Below are positions 1 to 6,307 of a stretch of 8,750 nucleotides of DNA, one piece after another (within the stretch, counting starts at the first letter, position 1; each line of letters opens with the position of its first letter). The DNA is taken from the NCBI GenBank assembly GCA_003651045.1, contig QMTJ01000035.1, positions 1-8,750 of the forward strand, written 5' to 3'. Made by a program: the position numbers and the translations under genes. The stretch is from Thermoplasmata archaeon. Lineage in GTDB: Archaea; Thermoplasmatota; E2; DHVEG-1. The notes beneath the pieces were generated by a model. That model was given only the letters and a program-made list of their open reading frames with translations. It ran no database searches and was not told the DNA's origin.

Positions 1-1
1 A

Positions 2-3000
2 AACAACAAACTATTTTCACATCCATTATTGTTTTATCAGGATCCCTACCCCATAAAGGAAGACAGGGAGCGGAGTTTGAATGCGCGTCAAGGTATTGAC
101 TATTTCATGGAAGACTGGATGAGTTATAGTGGTGGTAAACTCGATCAGATGACACTAGTTAATGTTCCCAAAAGTAAGATACCAAGTACCTGGGATGCAC
201 GGGATTATGTCACTATTTATAGTGATAACCCATTTGACATCGCTAGCGAGATAGCGTTACAAGACTGGAGTTACAGTGATACTGCTGTAGTAGCAGTAAT
301 CCAAGAGAGATTTAAAGAATCCAACTTTAAAACATCAGGAGATACAACCGGTAAGATACCTGCAAGAAAGATAAAAACTGCGCATTTTGAAGTACCTCAG
401 ACGAATCAGTTGGACCCGATATTCAATGATTTTGTAGTACCTAAAGGATATAAATATTTACGAGCACGTGTTTGGTACCCCTGTTTTTATATAAACATTG
501 AGCTTGGTCCTTTTCAGTCTCTTTCAAATATTTCTATACCATCTGGAGACAAAGATTTACAACTTTACTGTAAATACAATGATGATTGGATGGAGGCTGC
601 TGCTGTTTCTGAATGGAATCAAAAGTTTGGTATGGATAAAGAGATAGCAGAAACCTATGTCTATAAAAATGGAGACTGGCGTGTCGCTGTTACAGATATA
701 CCAACCAAGGGAAACAATATCGGTAGATACGGGAGTTTAACAGATATTTTAAAAAATCTTAGAAAAGTAGTTTATCAAGTTGATATAGAAATGTATCCTG
801 GGGTTGTTATACCTATTTCAGATACACCCCCATATGGTTGTAGAGATATAAATCTTAAGTTAACATGGGGTAACCCTAATGTCAAACTTGGTTTTTCGTT
901 GATTGGTCCAGGTGGAGAAGAAGTTCTTTCTGAGTTTAATGAGAGTAGAAAAGGATATCAGGAGATGCATCTTGATCAGCTTGGTGAATGTCTAAAAGGA
1001 GAGAACTACTCCATATGTGTGTATTCTAAAAGTGATCTCTCTCAACCTGTAAATTTCAAGGTTGAATATTCATGGGGTCAAGGGATAACTAAGGAGGAGG
1101 GGAATTCTTTATCCTCTGCCACAGAAGGAGCAGTGTTAGCATCCACGTTCAATACACCTCTATTGTATATTTCACCCCATGAGATACCAAAGAGTACAAA
1201 AAATGCACTATATAAACTGGGTGTGAAAGATGTTTATCTCATAGATGTTAATGGAGAGTTACAATCTAAGATATTAAGTGAATTAAAAGGTATTGTAAAA
1301 GTTAAAAGGTATACGATTTTGAAAGAGATATACGATGCTATAAGAGAAAAAACTAATAGTAACGATGTAGTTTTTTCAACCATAGACCCTTGGTCTTATT
1401 GGTATGTAGCAGAGATGAAACCAGCTGGTGAATACCCTGCCGCTTTGTTTATTGGCCCTGCAGCATATATAGCAGCGCATCATGGAACACCAGTGTTAAT
1501 TGTGGATAATCATCCCCGTCTTTCTTCAGCGGTTGTATGGCATAACGAGTTTTGGAAAAGAGCAGCATCTCATCCAGCAGGGAATGATCCTTCTGTAGCA
1601 GAGATGTATTTAACTGGTAAAAGAGTGTATAGTTTTCTAAAAGACTATGGCTTTGATAAAAATGGAAGAGAAAAAATCATATCTGTTGCTGATCAGTATG
1701 ATATTGGACCAAGCTGGGATAGAATGTTTGTAGGAGTAGCTATACCTGGAAAGTTTTTGTTTTCACCAGTTGATATAAGCTATTGGTTCGCTCGTAATGC
1801 CTTTTACCCAGGGTTGATATTTGTAAACCCTGCTATGAATCCAGATGGCGTTACGTTAATAAATGGAAGTAAAAGTGTAAGGAGGAAAGTGTTTGCTCGA
1901 GGGCCTTATGGGTTAAAAATCATTAAAAAAGAAACCAAGGAGAACTTTAAATATCCGGTTCATTTCACTTTAGCTTCTTATGAATACCGTTTTAATGAAC
2001 TCTCCAGTAAATACTATGGTTTTGAGTACCAATCTGCAGATGGTTTAATACCTGGTAAAACGAGAACGCTCAACCCCATCGATCAAGGTTCTATCAAAAA
2101 ATATACTGGAAAGGACGGTTGTTTTTGGCCTGATATGGATATGAGTACTGTTATGCCTTTTTATATAAAAAAAGGAGGATACAGTTGCGCATTTTGTAGT
2201 AATTTTCCAGCTACTGTTGAGAACCTAAACAAAGGAGTTATAAACTGGTATTTAGTCTCTCACGGCGGCCATCCAAATAGTGGTTTAATGATATTCTGGG
2301 ATCCAACAAGAGAAGGTGCATCTAGAGGATGTATAGGGATTCCTTTACCACCTGGTGCTGCAGCTAAAAAAGAAATAAACCCATGGAGAGCCTATGACTG
2401 GTACCTAGGATCGACAGAAGATCCTGATACATTGAGTGCAGAAATACATGGTATCCTACCAGCGATACTTGGAGATCCATATATAAATGGTATATTCAGA
2501 TCTGCACTCGACTGGGCGCCATCTAAAAAACCACTTAGAGACAATATAGCTAATATATTAGCAAAGATACCCGTTGTTAATAGAATTTTACCAAAATGGT
2601 TTTTGGATACTCAAGATTACAAAGATTCCCAAATATGCGGAGCGTTCATAACTACATTTGGTTACACATGGTACTCTGGATGGGCATTAGATGATGCTCT
2701 CAAAAATCTACATTCCATGTTTTTCCTCACAGGCGTATGTCTCATGGGTACTAAATACGCCCATACAGCCGTAGTTAGACATGGTTCAGTTGCCCAGGTT
2801 ATAGACCCCTGGCCAACATCATGGTATGGAACAGTATGGATGCAATCCATACCACGAGATATAATACTTGGAGATACTGTCGGAGAAGCATATGTTAAAG
2901 GTTTAAGCCACGTCGGGATACTCTACATCGACAATGATGAATACACACATCAATGGTGGTGGGATACAGCAGAGAACGTCGTCTATTACGGCGACTCAAA

Positions 3001-3262
3001 TCTTAGGACGTTTGTCCCTAGTACCAAGTATAGTGATGCAAACCATTGGGAATGGAAAGATGTACAACCGTTGAAATATGATGAAAACAACCCATTACAG
3101 ATAAATGGTCACACGCCATATGGCGCCACTAGTTACCCACACACAAAACAACTTTTACCATCCTTAGAAAAGCCTCTCTTGGTAGTGATCATATTAATAA
3201 CTATAATAATCATATCATTATCTGTTTTTATTTCATTGAAAAAAAAGAAAAAAACACGATAA
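2..3262 (+). CDS. Large C-terminally anchored surface protein, C25/caspase-like with cell-wall-binding-2-like regions (5' partial)
   Basis: The frame is open from nt 2 with no stop, and the first start-like codon (TTG at 29) has no SD, so the gene begins before the window; numbering here counts that TTG as residue 1. Residues 61-91, about 366-445 and about 468-500 resemble cell-wall-binding-2 (PF04122-type) repeats, for example AAYIAAHHGTPVLI at 479-491. Residues about 270-350 look like a beta-sandwich of the pre-peptidase (PPC) kind. The C-terminal half resembles gingipain-like C25/clan CD domains: LVSHGGHP with His745 (nt 2261), GVCLMGT with Cys904 (nt 2738), and a closing YYGDSNL at 986-992. 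A 21-residue hydrophobic segment (1050-1070) followed by KKKKKTR is a C-terminal anchor with the tail inside, so the bulk should be outside the cell; a signal peptide should lie upstream of the window. Protease activity is inferred: the His-Cys gap (159 residues) is longer than in gingipains (about 33). It could be a non-catalytic relative or an adhesin. Confidence 0.9.
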   Translation, partial: NNKLFSHPLLFYQDPYPIKEDRERSLNARQGIDYFMEDWMSYSGGKLDQMTLVNVPKSKIPSTWDARDYVTIYSDNPFDIASEIALQDWSYSDTAVVAVIQERFKESNFKTSGDTTGKIPARKIKTAHFEVPQTNQLDPIFNDFVVPKGYKYLRARVWYPCFYINIELGPFQSLSNISIPSGDKDLQLYCKYNDDWMEAAAVSEWNQKFGMDKEIAETYVYKNGDWRVAVTDIPTKGNNIGRYGSLTDILKNLRKVVYQVDIEMYPGVVIPISDTPPYGCRDINLKLTWGNPNVKLGFSLIGPGGEEVLSEFNESRKGYQEMHLDQLGECLKGENYSICVYSKSDLSQPVNFKVEYSWGQGITKEEGNSLSSATEGAVLASTFNTPLLYISPHEIPKSTKNALYKLGVKDVYLIDVNGELQSKILSELKGIVKVKRYTILKEIYDAIREKTNSNDVVFSTIDPWSYWYVAEMKPAGEYPAALFIGPAAYIAAHHGTPVLIVDNHPRLSSAVVWHNEFWKRAASHPAGNDPSVAEMYLTGKRVYSFLKDYGFDKNGREKIISVADQYDIGPSWDRMFVGVAIPGKFLFSPVDISYWFARNAFYPGLIFVNPAMNPDGVTLINGSKSVRRKVFARGPYGLKIIKKETKENFKYPVHFTLASYEYRFNELSSKYYGFEYQSADGLIPGKTRTLNPIDQGSIKKYTGKDGCFWPDMDMSTVMPFYIKKGGYSCAFCSNFPATVENLNKGVINWYLVSHGGHPNSGLMIFWDPTREGASRGCIGIPLPPGAAAKKEINPWRAYDWYLGSTEDPDTLSAEIHGILPAILGDPYINGIFRSALDWAPSKKPLRDNIANILAKIPVVNRILPKWFLDTQDYKDSQICGAFITTFGYTWYSGWALDDALKNLHSMFFLTGVCLMGTKYAHTAVVRHGSVAQVIDPWPTSWYGTVWMQSIPRDIILGDTVGEAYVKGLSHVGILYIDNDEYTHQWWWDTAENVVYYGDSNLRTFVPSTKYSDANHWEWKDVQPLKYDENNPLQINGHTPYGATSYPHTKQLLPSLEKPLLVVIILITIIIISLSVFISLKKKKKTR
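3239..3254 (-). terminator. T-rich archaeal-type terminator of the thiI-like/panE unit
   Basis: Read on the minus strand, just past the panE stop, the sequence is T7-C-T8 (A8-G-A7 on the plus strand). Archaeal RNA polymerase commonly stops at such T-runs without a hairpin. The tract is also the coding sequence for the Lys tail of the convergent surface-protein gene. The role is inferred from position and composition only. Confidence 0.5.
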
Positions 3263-3293
3263 TCTAAATCTACATTTGGTAGAATCACCTAAA

Positions 3294-4193
3294 TTAGTAT
3301 AACGAATGAATAGAATAAAGTAATATCTTGTTCAGAGGAGTAGGTATCCCTTGTTTCTCAGCGAGTTCTACTATTTTACCATTAATTGAATCAATCTCAG
3401 TTGGTTTACCCTTCCGGATACTTTGTAACATAGAAGAAAAATTCTCCCTAGTATCTCTAACAACCTGCATGGTTTTTTCAAACATCTCATGAGTAGAAAG
3501 TTTTATTCCCTCCCTCACCGCTACCATGGTCGACTCCGTGCATATTTTTTCAACAATGCTTTCTAACACTGGGTTTTCAAGGAGATAACCATTTTTACAT
3601 TGGAATAACGCTGTAAGAGGGTTTATACTAGAGTTAACAATTGCTTTAACCCAGATTTCTGATAATATATCTTTACTGTTTGTTGTTTTAATACCTGCAT
3701 TGTTAAAAACTGTTGCAATGGTTTTTACAACATCCGTGTTTTTTCTATCCAATGAACCAATGACTGTGTAACCTGTTCCTGTATGTATGATTACACCTGG
3801 TTGATTAAAAACAGCTGCATGTGTAGTGACTCCTGCGAGTATTCTCTCTCGTTTAACTACTTTTGAAATTTTTTCAATATTGTCAAGACCGTTTTGCAGG
3901 GATAAAACAAAGGTATCCTTATCTATTATGTTTTTAGCATGGTTCATCGCATCCATGGTATCATAGGATTTAACAGTTAACATGAGAAGATCCACATGTG
4001 TTTTTATGTTTTCAACTGTGGTTTCAGCTGGTATCATAGTGTTTAACTGTGTTTTACCAGTGATTGTTAAACCTTTTTTTCTAATAGCTTCTACGTGTGG
4101 TTTTCTACCTATTAATACTACTTTATTGTTTTTAAAAAGCATTGCACCGAATAAAGAGCCTATTGCGCCAGCTCCAAAAATTACTATGTTCAT
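3294..4193 (-). CDS. panE: 2-dehydropantoate 2-reductase (ketopantoate reductase)
   Basis: Expected to reduce 2-dehydropantoate to (R)-pantoate with NAD(P)H in the cytosol, a step of coenzyme A synthesis in archaea and bacteria. The 299-residue length is normal for the family. The N-terminal Rossmann motif is GAGAIG (7-12). The C-terminal domain carries EIWVKAIVNSSINPLTAL with the presumed catalytic Lys183 and Asn187/Asn191, LQNGLDN (99-105), and SSM...TEID with Glu266 matching the catalytic Glu. The final GIPTPLN (282-288) is also typical. One departure: the usual SSMxxD Asp is Ser258. The ATG overlaps the upstream thiI-like stop (ATGA, 4190-4193), and an AGGT ends 8 nt before it, with GGAG a little further up, so translational coupling is likely. 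The family also holds related reductases of other substrates, so ketopantoate specificity rests on conserved motifs, not on a pathway neighbour. Confidence 0.92.
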   Translation of the reverse strand: MNIVIFGAGAIGSLFGAMLFKNNKVVLIGRKPHVEAIRKKGLTITGKTQLNTMIPAETTVENIKTHVDLLMLTVKSYDTMDAMNHAKNIIDKDTFVLSLQNGLDNIEKISKVVKRERILAGVTTHAAVFNQPGVIIHTGTGYTVIGSLDRKNTDVVKTIATVFNNAGIKTTNSKDILSEIWVKAIVNSSINPLTALFQCKNGYLLENPVLESIVEKICTESTMVAVREGIKLSTHEMFEKTMQVVRDTRENFSSMLQSIRKGKPTEIDSINGKIVELAEKQGIPTPLNKILLYSIHSLY

Positions 4194-5098
4194 ACTGTTA
4201 AACCTATCTCCTTTGTTTTTTTAAGAATTTCATCTTTCTCTATAGCTATTAACGGGGTTAAAACTGGGAGTTTAACATGTTTTTTTAGGTTTCTAATTGT
4301 TGATAAACTCTCCATAGATAGATCATCGATTGAATAATCCACAGTTACAGTTTCACATTGCTGTTCAGAGGCGATCTTGTATAGTTGATAGTAGCTGTCC
4401 TTGTTTTTAACAATATATATTGGAGATTCTGCATACCAGTGGTTTAGAAAAGACTCGACTATTTTTTTAAGGGAATCATCTGTAACAGTAGGAACAATTT
4501 TGCATCCTCGTCGCATTAAAAACCATGCTGCTAAAATAGATGGTGAAGAATTAATTAACATTAGGGTTTTACCCTGAGTACCTAGTGGTAGACCACCTGT
4601 TCCTGGTGTTTTTTCTATGAACATAAAAGCCTTGTCGTTTCTTATCTCAATATATAATATAAAATCAGGTTTAGTTAAATTTACACTCGCGTTTGTAGCT
4701 TTAACAACTGCGTCACCAACTATTATAGCGACATCTTGGCTAGTGTAACCTTGTTTTCCATCCCTGGTGACTCGGAGAGCAAAACTATTTTTACTCGTTA
4801 GTTTTTCTTTTGAAAACTCTACAGCAGTTTGAATCATGGAATCCATGTCGCTCTTTACCTCAATAGCTGGACTAACTGATGTGATTCCAAAAATTTTTTG
4901 TAAAACCTTTACAGCTATGTTTATTTCACCGGTATAAACATAGATTCTACCCTTTTGTGTTTTGATAGTGTTTGGTATTTTTTCTTTTTTAAAAGCGTTT
5001 TTAATATTTTTTATTAAAATGTTTTCAAAATGTTTACGTGTAGTTTTTGCTTTTAAACCGATTTCGCCATACCGTGTGATTATAAGTTGAGGTTTCAC
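4190..5098 (-). CDS. ThiI-like protein (NFLD-THUMP) with degenerate PP-loop domain
   Basis: The 302-residue protein follows the ThiI layout. The N-terminal ferredoxin-like segment (1-75) has RYGEIGLKAKTTRKHFE; a THUMP RNA-binding domain spans about 76-165, with FALRVTRDGKQGYTSQDVA and a closing FIEKTPGTGGLPLGTQGK; the C-terminal adenylation-like part runs to the end. True ThiI activates tRNA U8 with ATP and installs 4-thiouridine. Here the ATP-binding SGGxDSPVA signature is replaced by NSSPSILAA (183-191): both glycines and the Asp are gone, with a one-residue deletion, while flanking ThiI sequence (LMRRGCKI, LPVLTPLIAIEKDEI) is kept. The later G-E/D-S-L-G-Q-V motif is replaced by VDYSIDDLS, and the protein ends at KEIG without the usual tail. 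It probably binds tRNA but cannot adenylate it as ThiI does. The GTG start is fixed by a stop two codons upstream and by the ThiI N-terminus; the AAGGA only 3 nt before it is a poor SD. Confidence 0.85.
   Translation of the reverse strand: MKPQLIITRYGEIGLKAKTTRKHFENILIKNIKNAFKKEKIPNTIKTQKGRIYVYTGEINIAVKVLQKIFGITSVSPAIEVKSDMDSMIQTAVEFSKEKLTSKNSFALRVTRDGKQGYTSQDVAIIVGDAVVKATNASVNLTKPDFILYIEIRNDKAFMFIEKTPGTGGLPLGTQGKTLMLINSSPSILAAWFLMRRGCKIVPTVTDDSLKKIVESFLNHWYAESPIYIVKNKDSYYQLYKIASEQQCETVTVDYSIDDLSMESLSTIRNLKKHVKLPVLTPLIAIEKDEILKKTKEIGLTV
4202..4211 (-). promoter_or_regulatory. Ribosome binding site of panE inside the thiI-like gene
   Basis: Upstream of the panE ATG the minus strand reads GGAGATAGGT. 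The AGGT ends 8 nt before the start, and GGAG lies a little further up. It sits within the last codons of the thiI-like gene. With the ATGA stop/start overlap, this lets ribosomes re-initiate on panE. Confidence 0.6.
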
Positions 5099-5150
5099 AG
5101 TTCCTTAATTTATGAATCATTACATTAACATTTTCCTACTAAGTAAAAAC

Positions 5151-5181
5151 AAGAAAAAAAGAGAGGAAGAAAAGAAGGGGG
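5151..5181 (-). terminator. Pyrimidine-rich terminator-like tract after the ACT gene
   Basis: Immediately after the ACT-domain gene stop, 31 nt are purely C/T on the minus strand, ending in T-rich runs (T7 at 5154-5160). A T-rich archaeal terminator is likely and would separate this gene from the thiI-like/panE pair 84 bp downstream. No hairpin is visible. Read-through into thiI-like remains possible, since all three genes share a strand. Confidence 0.45.
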
Positions 5182-5182
5182 T

Positions 5183-5866
5183 TTACATATCTTCATTGAT
5201 TTTTATGTTGTTTTCTCTACGGCTTTCAGAGAAACGCCCTAAGGTTTTATAGCATCTCATTAAATCTTTTTTATCTATAATGAGGCTTAACTCTGTTTTA
5301 GTTAAAATGATGTCAATAGCGTTAATGCTCTCCCATGCAAGAAATCTTGAAATATCGTAGAGTATCCCTGGTGTGAATAGGAAATTTTTAGAATATGTTA
5401 ATGAAATTGAAACCAAGTCATCAACTGTTTCTAAAACCTTTTCATCAACTAAAATATCAAGGACTTTATCTTTGTATTTATGATTAGTAATTATTGCTAC
5501 TTCATAGTTACCTTGTATAATGTTTAAAATTCCTCCTTTTTTGAAATCAATTATTGAATACAGGTTCTGTAGTTTACTAAGTAAGGTTGGTGATTCCTCT
5601 AACACGATATACGATATATCTGTTTTTATGGTTTCAATGGAGTAACTAAATGAAGGTTCTTTTGCGGTTTCAGCGAATTTATCTGCGGTTCTTCTTAATG
5701 CCATTACAACTGCAGAATGTTTAACTGGTCGACCTAGTTCTGCTTCTATCTGAGGTTTAAGGTTTTCCGCTAGTTTGTTAAAAGATACAATTCCATGGTT
5801 TATTGCTTCTTGTATTAAAACCTGACGTTTTAGTAAATCTTGTACAACACGACTGATTGTTACCAT
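5183..5866 (-). CDS. HTH-like plus tandem ACT-domain protein, probable amino-acid-responsive regulator
   Basis: Counted from the ATG at 5866, the protein has 227 residues. Residues 1-68 are helical and look like a winged-helix/HTH-type segment (VVQDLLKRQVLIQEAINHGI, then HSAVVMALRRTADKF). Two ACT-like domains follow: about 75-146, and about 150-215. The second is the clearer one (LVSISLTYSKNFLFTPGILYDISRFLAWESI in order, then DIILTKTELSLIIDKKDLM), close to the pattern of aspartokinase ACT domains. ACT domains usually bind amino acids and signal allosterically, so a ligand-controlled DNA-binding role is inferred; no catalytic domain is seen. The start at 5866 is chosen because GGGGT (5874-5878) lies exactly 7 nt upstream. 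An in-frame ATG at 5881 would add five residues (MGVVI) but has no SD. A perfect inverted repeat lies 23 bp upstream of 5866, consistent with autoregulation. The exact ligand and targets cannot be read from sequence. Confidence 0.85.
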   Translation of the reverse strand: MVTISRVVQDLLKRQVLIQEAINHGIVSFNKLAENLKPQIEAELGRPVKHSAVVMALRRTADKFAETAKEPSFSYSIETIKTDISYIVLEESPTLLSKLQNLYSIIDFKKGGILNIIQGNYEVAIITNHKYKDKVLDILVDEKVLETVDDLVSISLTYSKNFLFTPGILYDISRFLAWESINAIDIILTKTELSLIIDKKDLMRCYKTLGRFSESRRENNIKINEDM

Positions 5867-5888
5867 AATAACAACCCCCATTTTTTTG

Positions 5889-5910
5889 TTACATATTTAA
5901 CAATATGTAA
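5889..5910 (-). promoter_or_regulatory. Perfect inverted repeat, operator candidate for the ACT gene
   Basis: TTACATAT-N6-ATATGTAA has two perfect 8-bp arms around a 6-bp centre. It lies just upstream of the ACT/HTH-like gene. Counting about 25 nt downstream of the TATA-like box at 5921-5930 puts the expected transcription start within or beside this repeat. A dimeric repressor bound here would block initiation; self-binding by the adjacent gene product is the simplest guess. Confidence 0.55.
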
Positions 5911-5920
5911 ATAAAATAAC

Positions 5921-5930
5921 TTATTAATAA
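5921..5930 (-). promoter_or_regulatory. TATA-like box for the ACT gene
   Basis: TTATTAATAA, itself palindromic, stands about 40-65 bp upstream of the ACT gene starts, at a spacing that suits an archaeal TATA box with a 20-40 nt leader. The whole area is AT-rich, so this is only a candidate. Confidence 0.35.
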
Positions 5931-5997
5931 GAATTTCTCCAGATTGTAGTTTAATATTTAACTAAAACTAAAAATAGATGATCCAGTTTGTTGTTAT

Positions 5998-6009
5998 ATA
6001 CGTACGTAT
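5998..6009. repeat. 12-bp perfect palindrome ATACGTACGTAT
   Basis: A self-complementary 12-mer with a CGTACG core, in surroundings that are almost entirely A and T. It lies between the two divergent promoters, where a regulator site would be expected. There is no direct evidence of function. Confidence 0.4.
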
Positions 6010-6260
6010 TTTTAAATATAGACAGTAGAGTAGTATCAATATAAGTGCTCGTTCCAAAAATATTTATTTTAGTAAAATTTTCTACCAAAAATTGTTATAT
6101 TTATTACATTTTTTAATTTTTGAAATAAATAAGATAGTACATGTTTTCACCTTTTATCAGCTATGCTAAAAAAACATAATTTTTCTATAAATAATATAAA
6201 AACTTTCATAGTTGTTTATATCAAAAAAATTATTTTAAAAATTAAATTTAGATATAGATA

Positions 6261-6270
6261 TATTTATAAA
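6261..6270 (+). promoter_or_regulatory. TATA-like box for the transporter/small-subunit unit
   Basis: TATTTATAAA lies about 40-47 bp before the proposed transporter start. A start of transcription about 25 nt downstream would give a short leader containing the GAGGT ribosome binding site at 6296. It is a candidate only, because the surroundings are AT-rich. Confidence 0.4.
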
Positions 6271-6295
6271 CAATAAAAATAATTAATTTGTTTAT

Positions 6296-6300
6296 GAGGT
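6296..6300 (+). promoter_or_regulatory. Ribosome binding site GAGGT deciding the transporter start
   Basis: GAGGT, followed by AGAT, ends 7 nt before the ATA at 6308. The same motif and spacing precede the NosD-like gene (7971-7975, TTG at 7983), and GGGGT with a 7-nt spacer precedes the ACT gene. It is 49 nt from the first in-frame ATG (6350), too far to serve it. Confidence 0.6.
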
Positions 6301-6307
6301 AGATACC

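Larger units (their letters stand above)
5882..6307. other. AT-rich divergent intergenic region without a convincing gene
   Basis: This is about 425 bp between divergent genes. It holds the ACT-gene promoter and inverted repeat at one end and the transporter promoter and SD at the other. In the middle are a 12-bp palindrome (5998-6009) and a 7-bp-arm inverted repeat with a 23-nt loop (6141-6147 with 6171-6177). Stops are frequent in all frames. I recognise no tRNA, snoRNA boxes or riboswitch. Confidence 0.6.

Noticed and set aside
29..31. TTG at 29 as the true start of the first gene
   Set aside because: The frame is open further upstream to nt 2, there is no SD before the TTG, and no signal peptide follows it although the protein has a C-terminal anchor. 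A 5'-truncated gene is more likely.
2304..2345. Cys768 (RGCIGIP), 23 residues after His745, as the peptidase nucleophile
   Set aside because: The spacing is nearer to gingipains, but the Cys is not preceded by a hydrophobic strand. The context of Cys904 (strand, C-x-x-G, then a helix with HGSVAQVID) fits the clan CD pattern better. It is kept as a weaker alternative.
2662..2850. 62-codon minus-strand reading frame
   Set aside because: It lies wholly inside the surface-protein gene, has no domain pattern, and is explained as an antisense shadow.
3982..4224. 80-codon plus-strand reading frame opposite panE
   Set aside because: It is antisense to conserved panE motifs. Its hydrophobic look comes from the complement of the Rossmann codons.
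6141..6177. Inverted repeat ATGTTTT...AAAACAT as a hairpin RNA or terminator
   Set aside because: It has only seven, mostly A-T pairs with a 23-nt loop; such a pairing is expected by chance in sequence this AT-rich.
6163..6276. 37-codon plus-strand reading frame in the intergenic region
   Set aside because: It is a low-complexity Lys/Ile/Asn/Tyr translation of AT-rich DNA, with no SD, and overlaps the transporter promoter.
5882..6307. tRNA, C/D-box RNA or riboswitch in the long intergenic region
   Set aside because: There is no GC-rich stem, no T-loop-like sequence and no C/D box pair on either strand.
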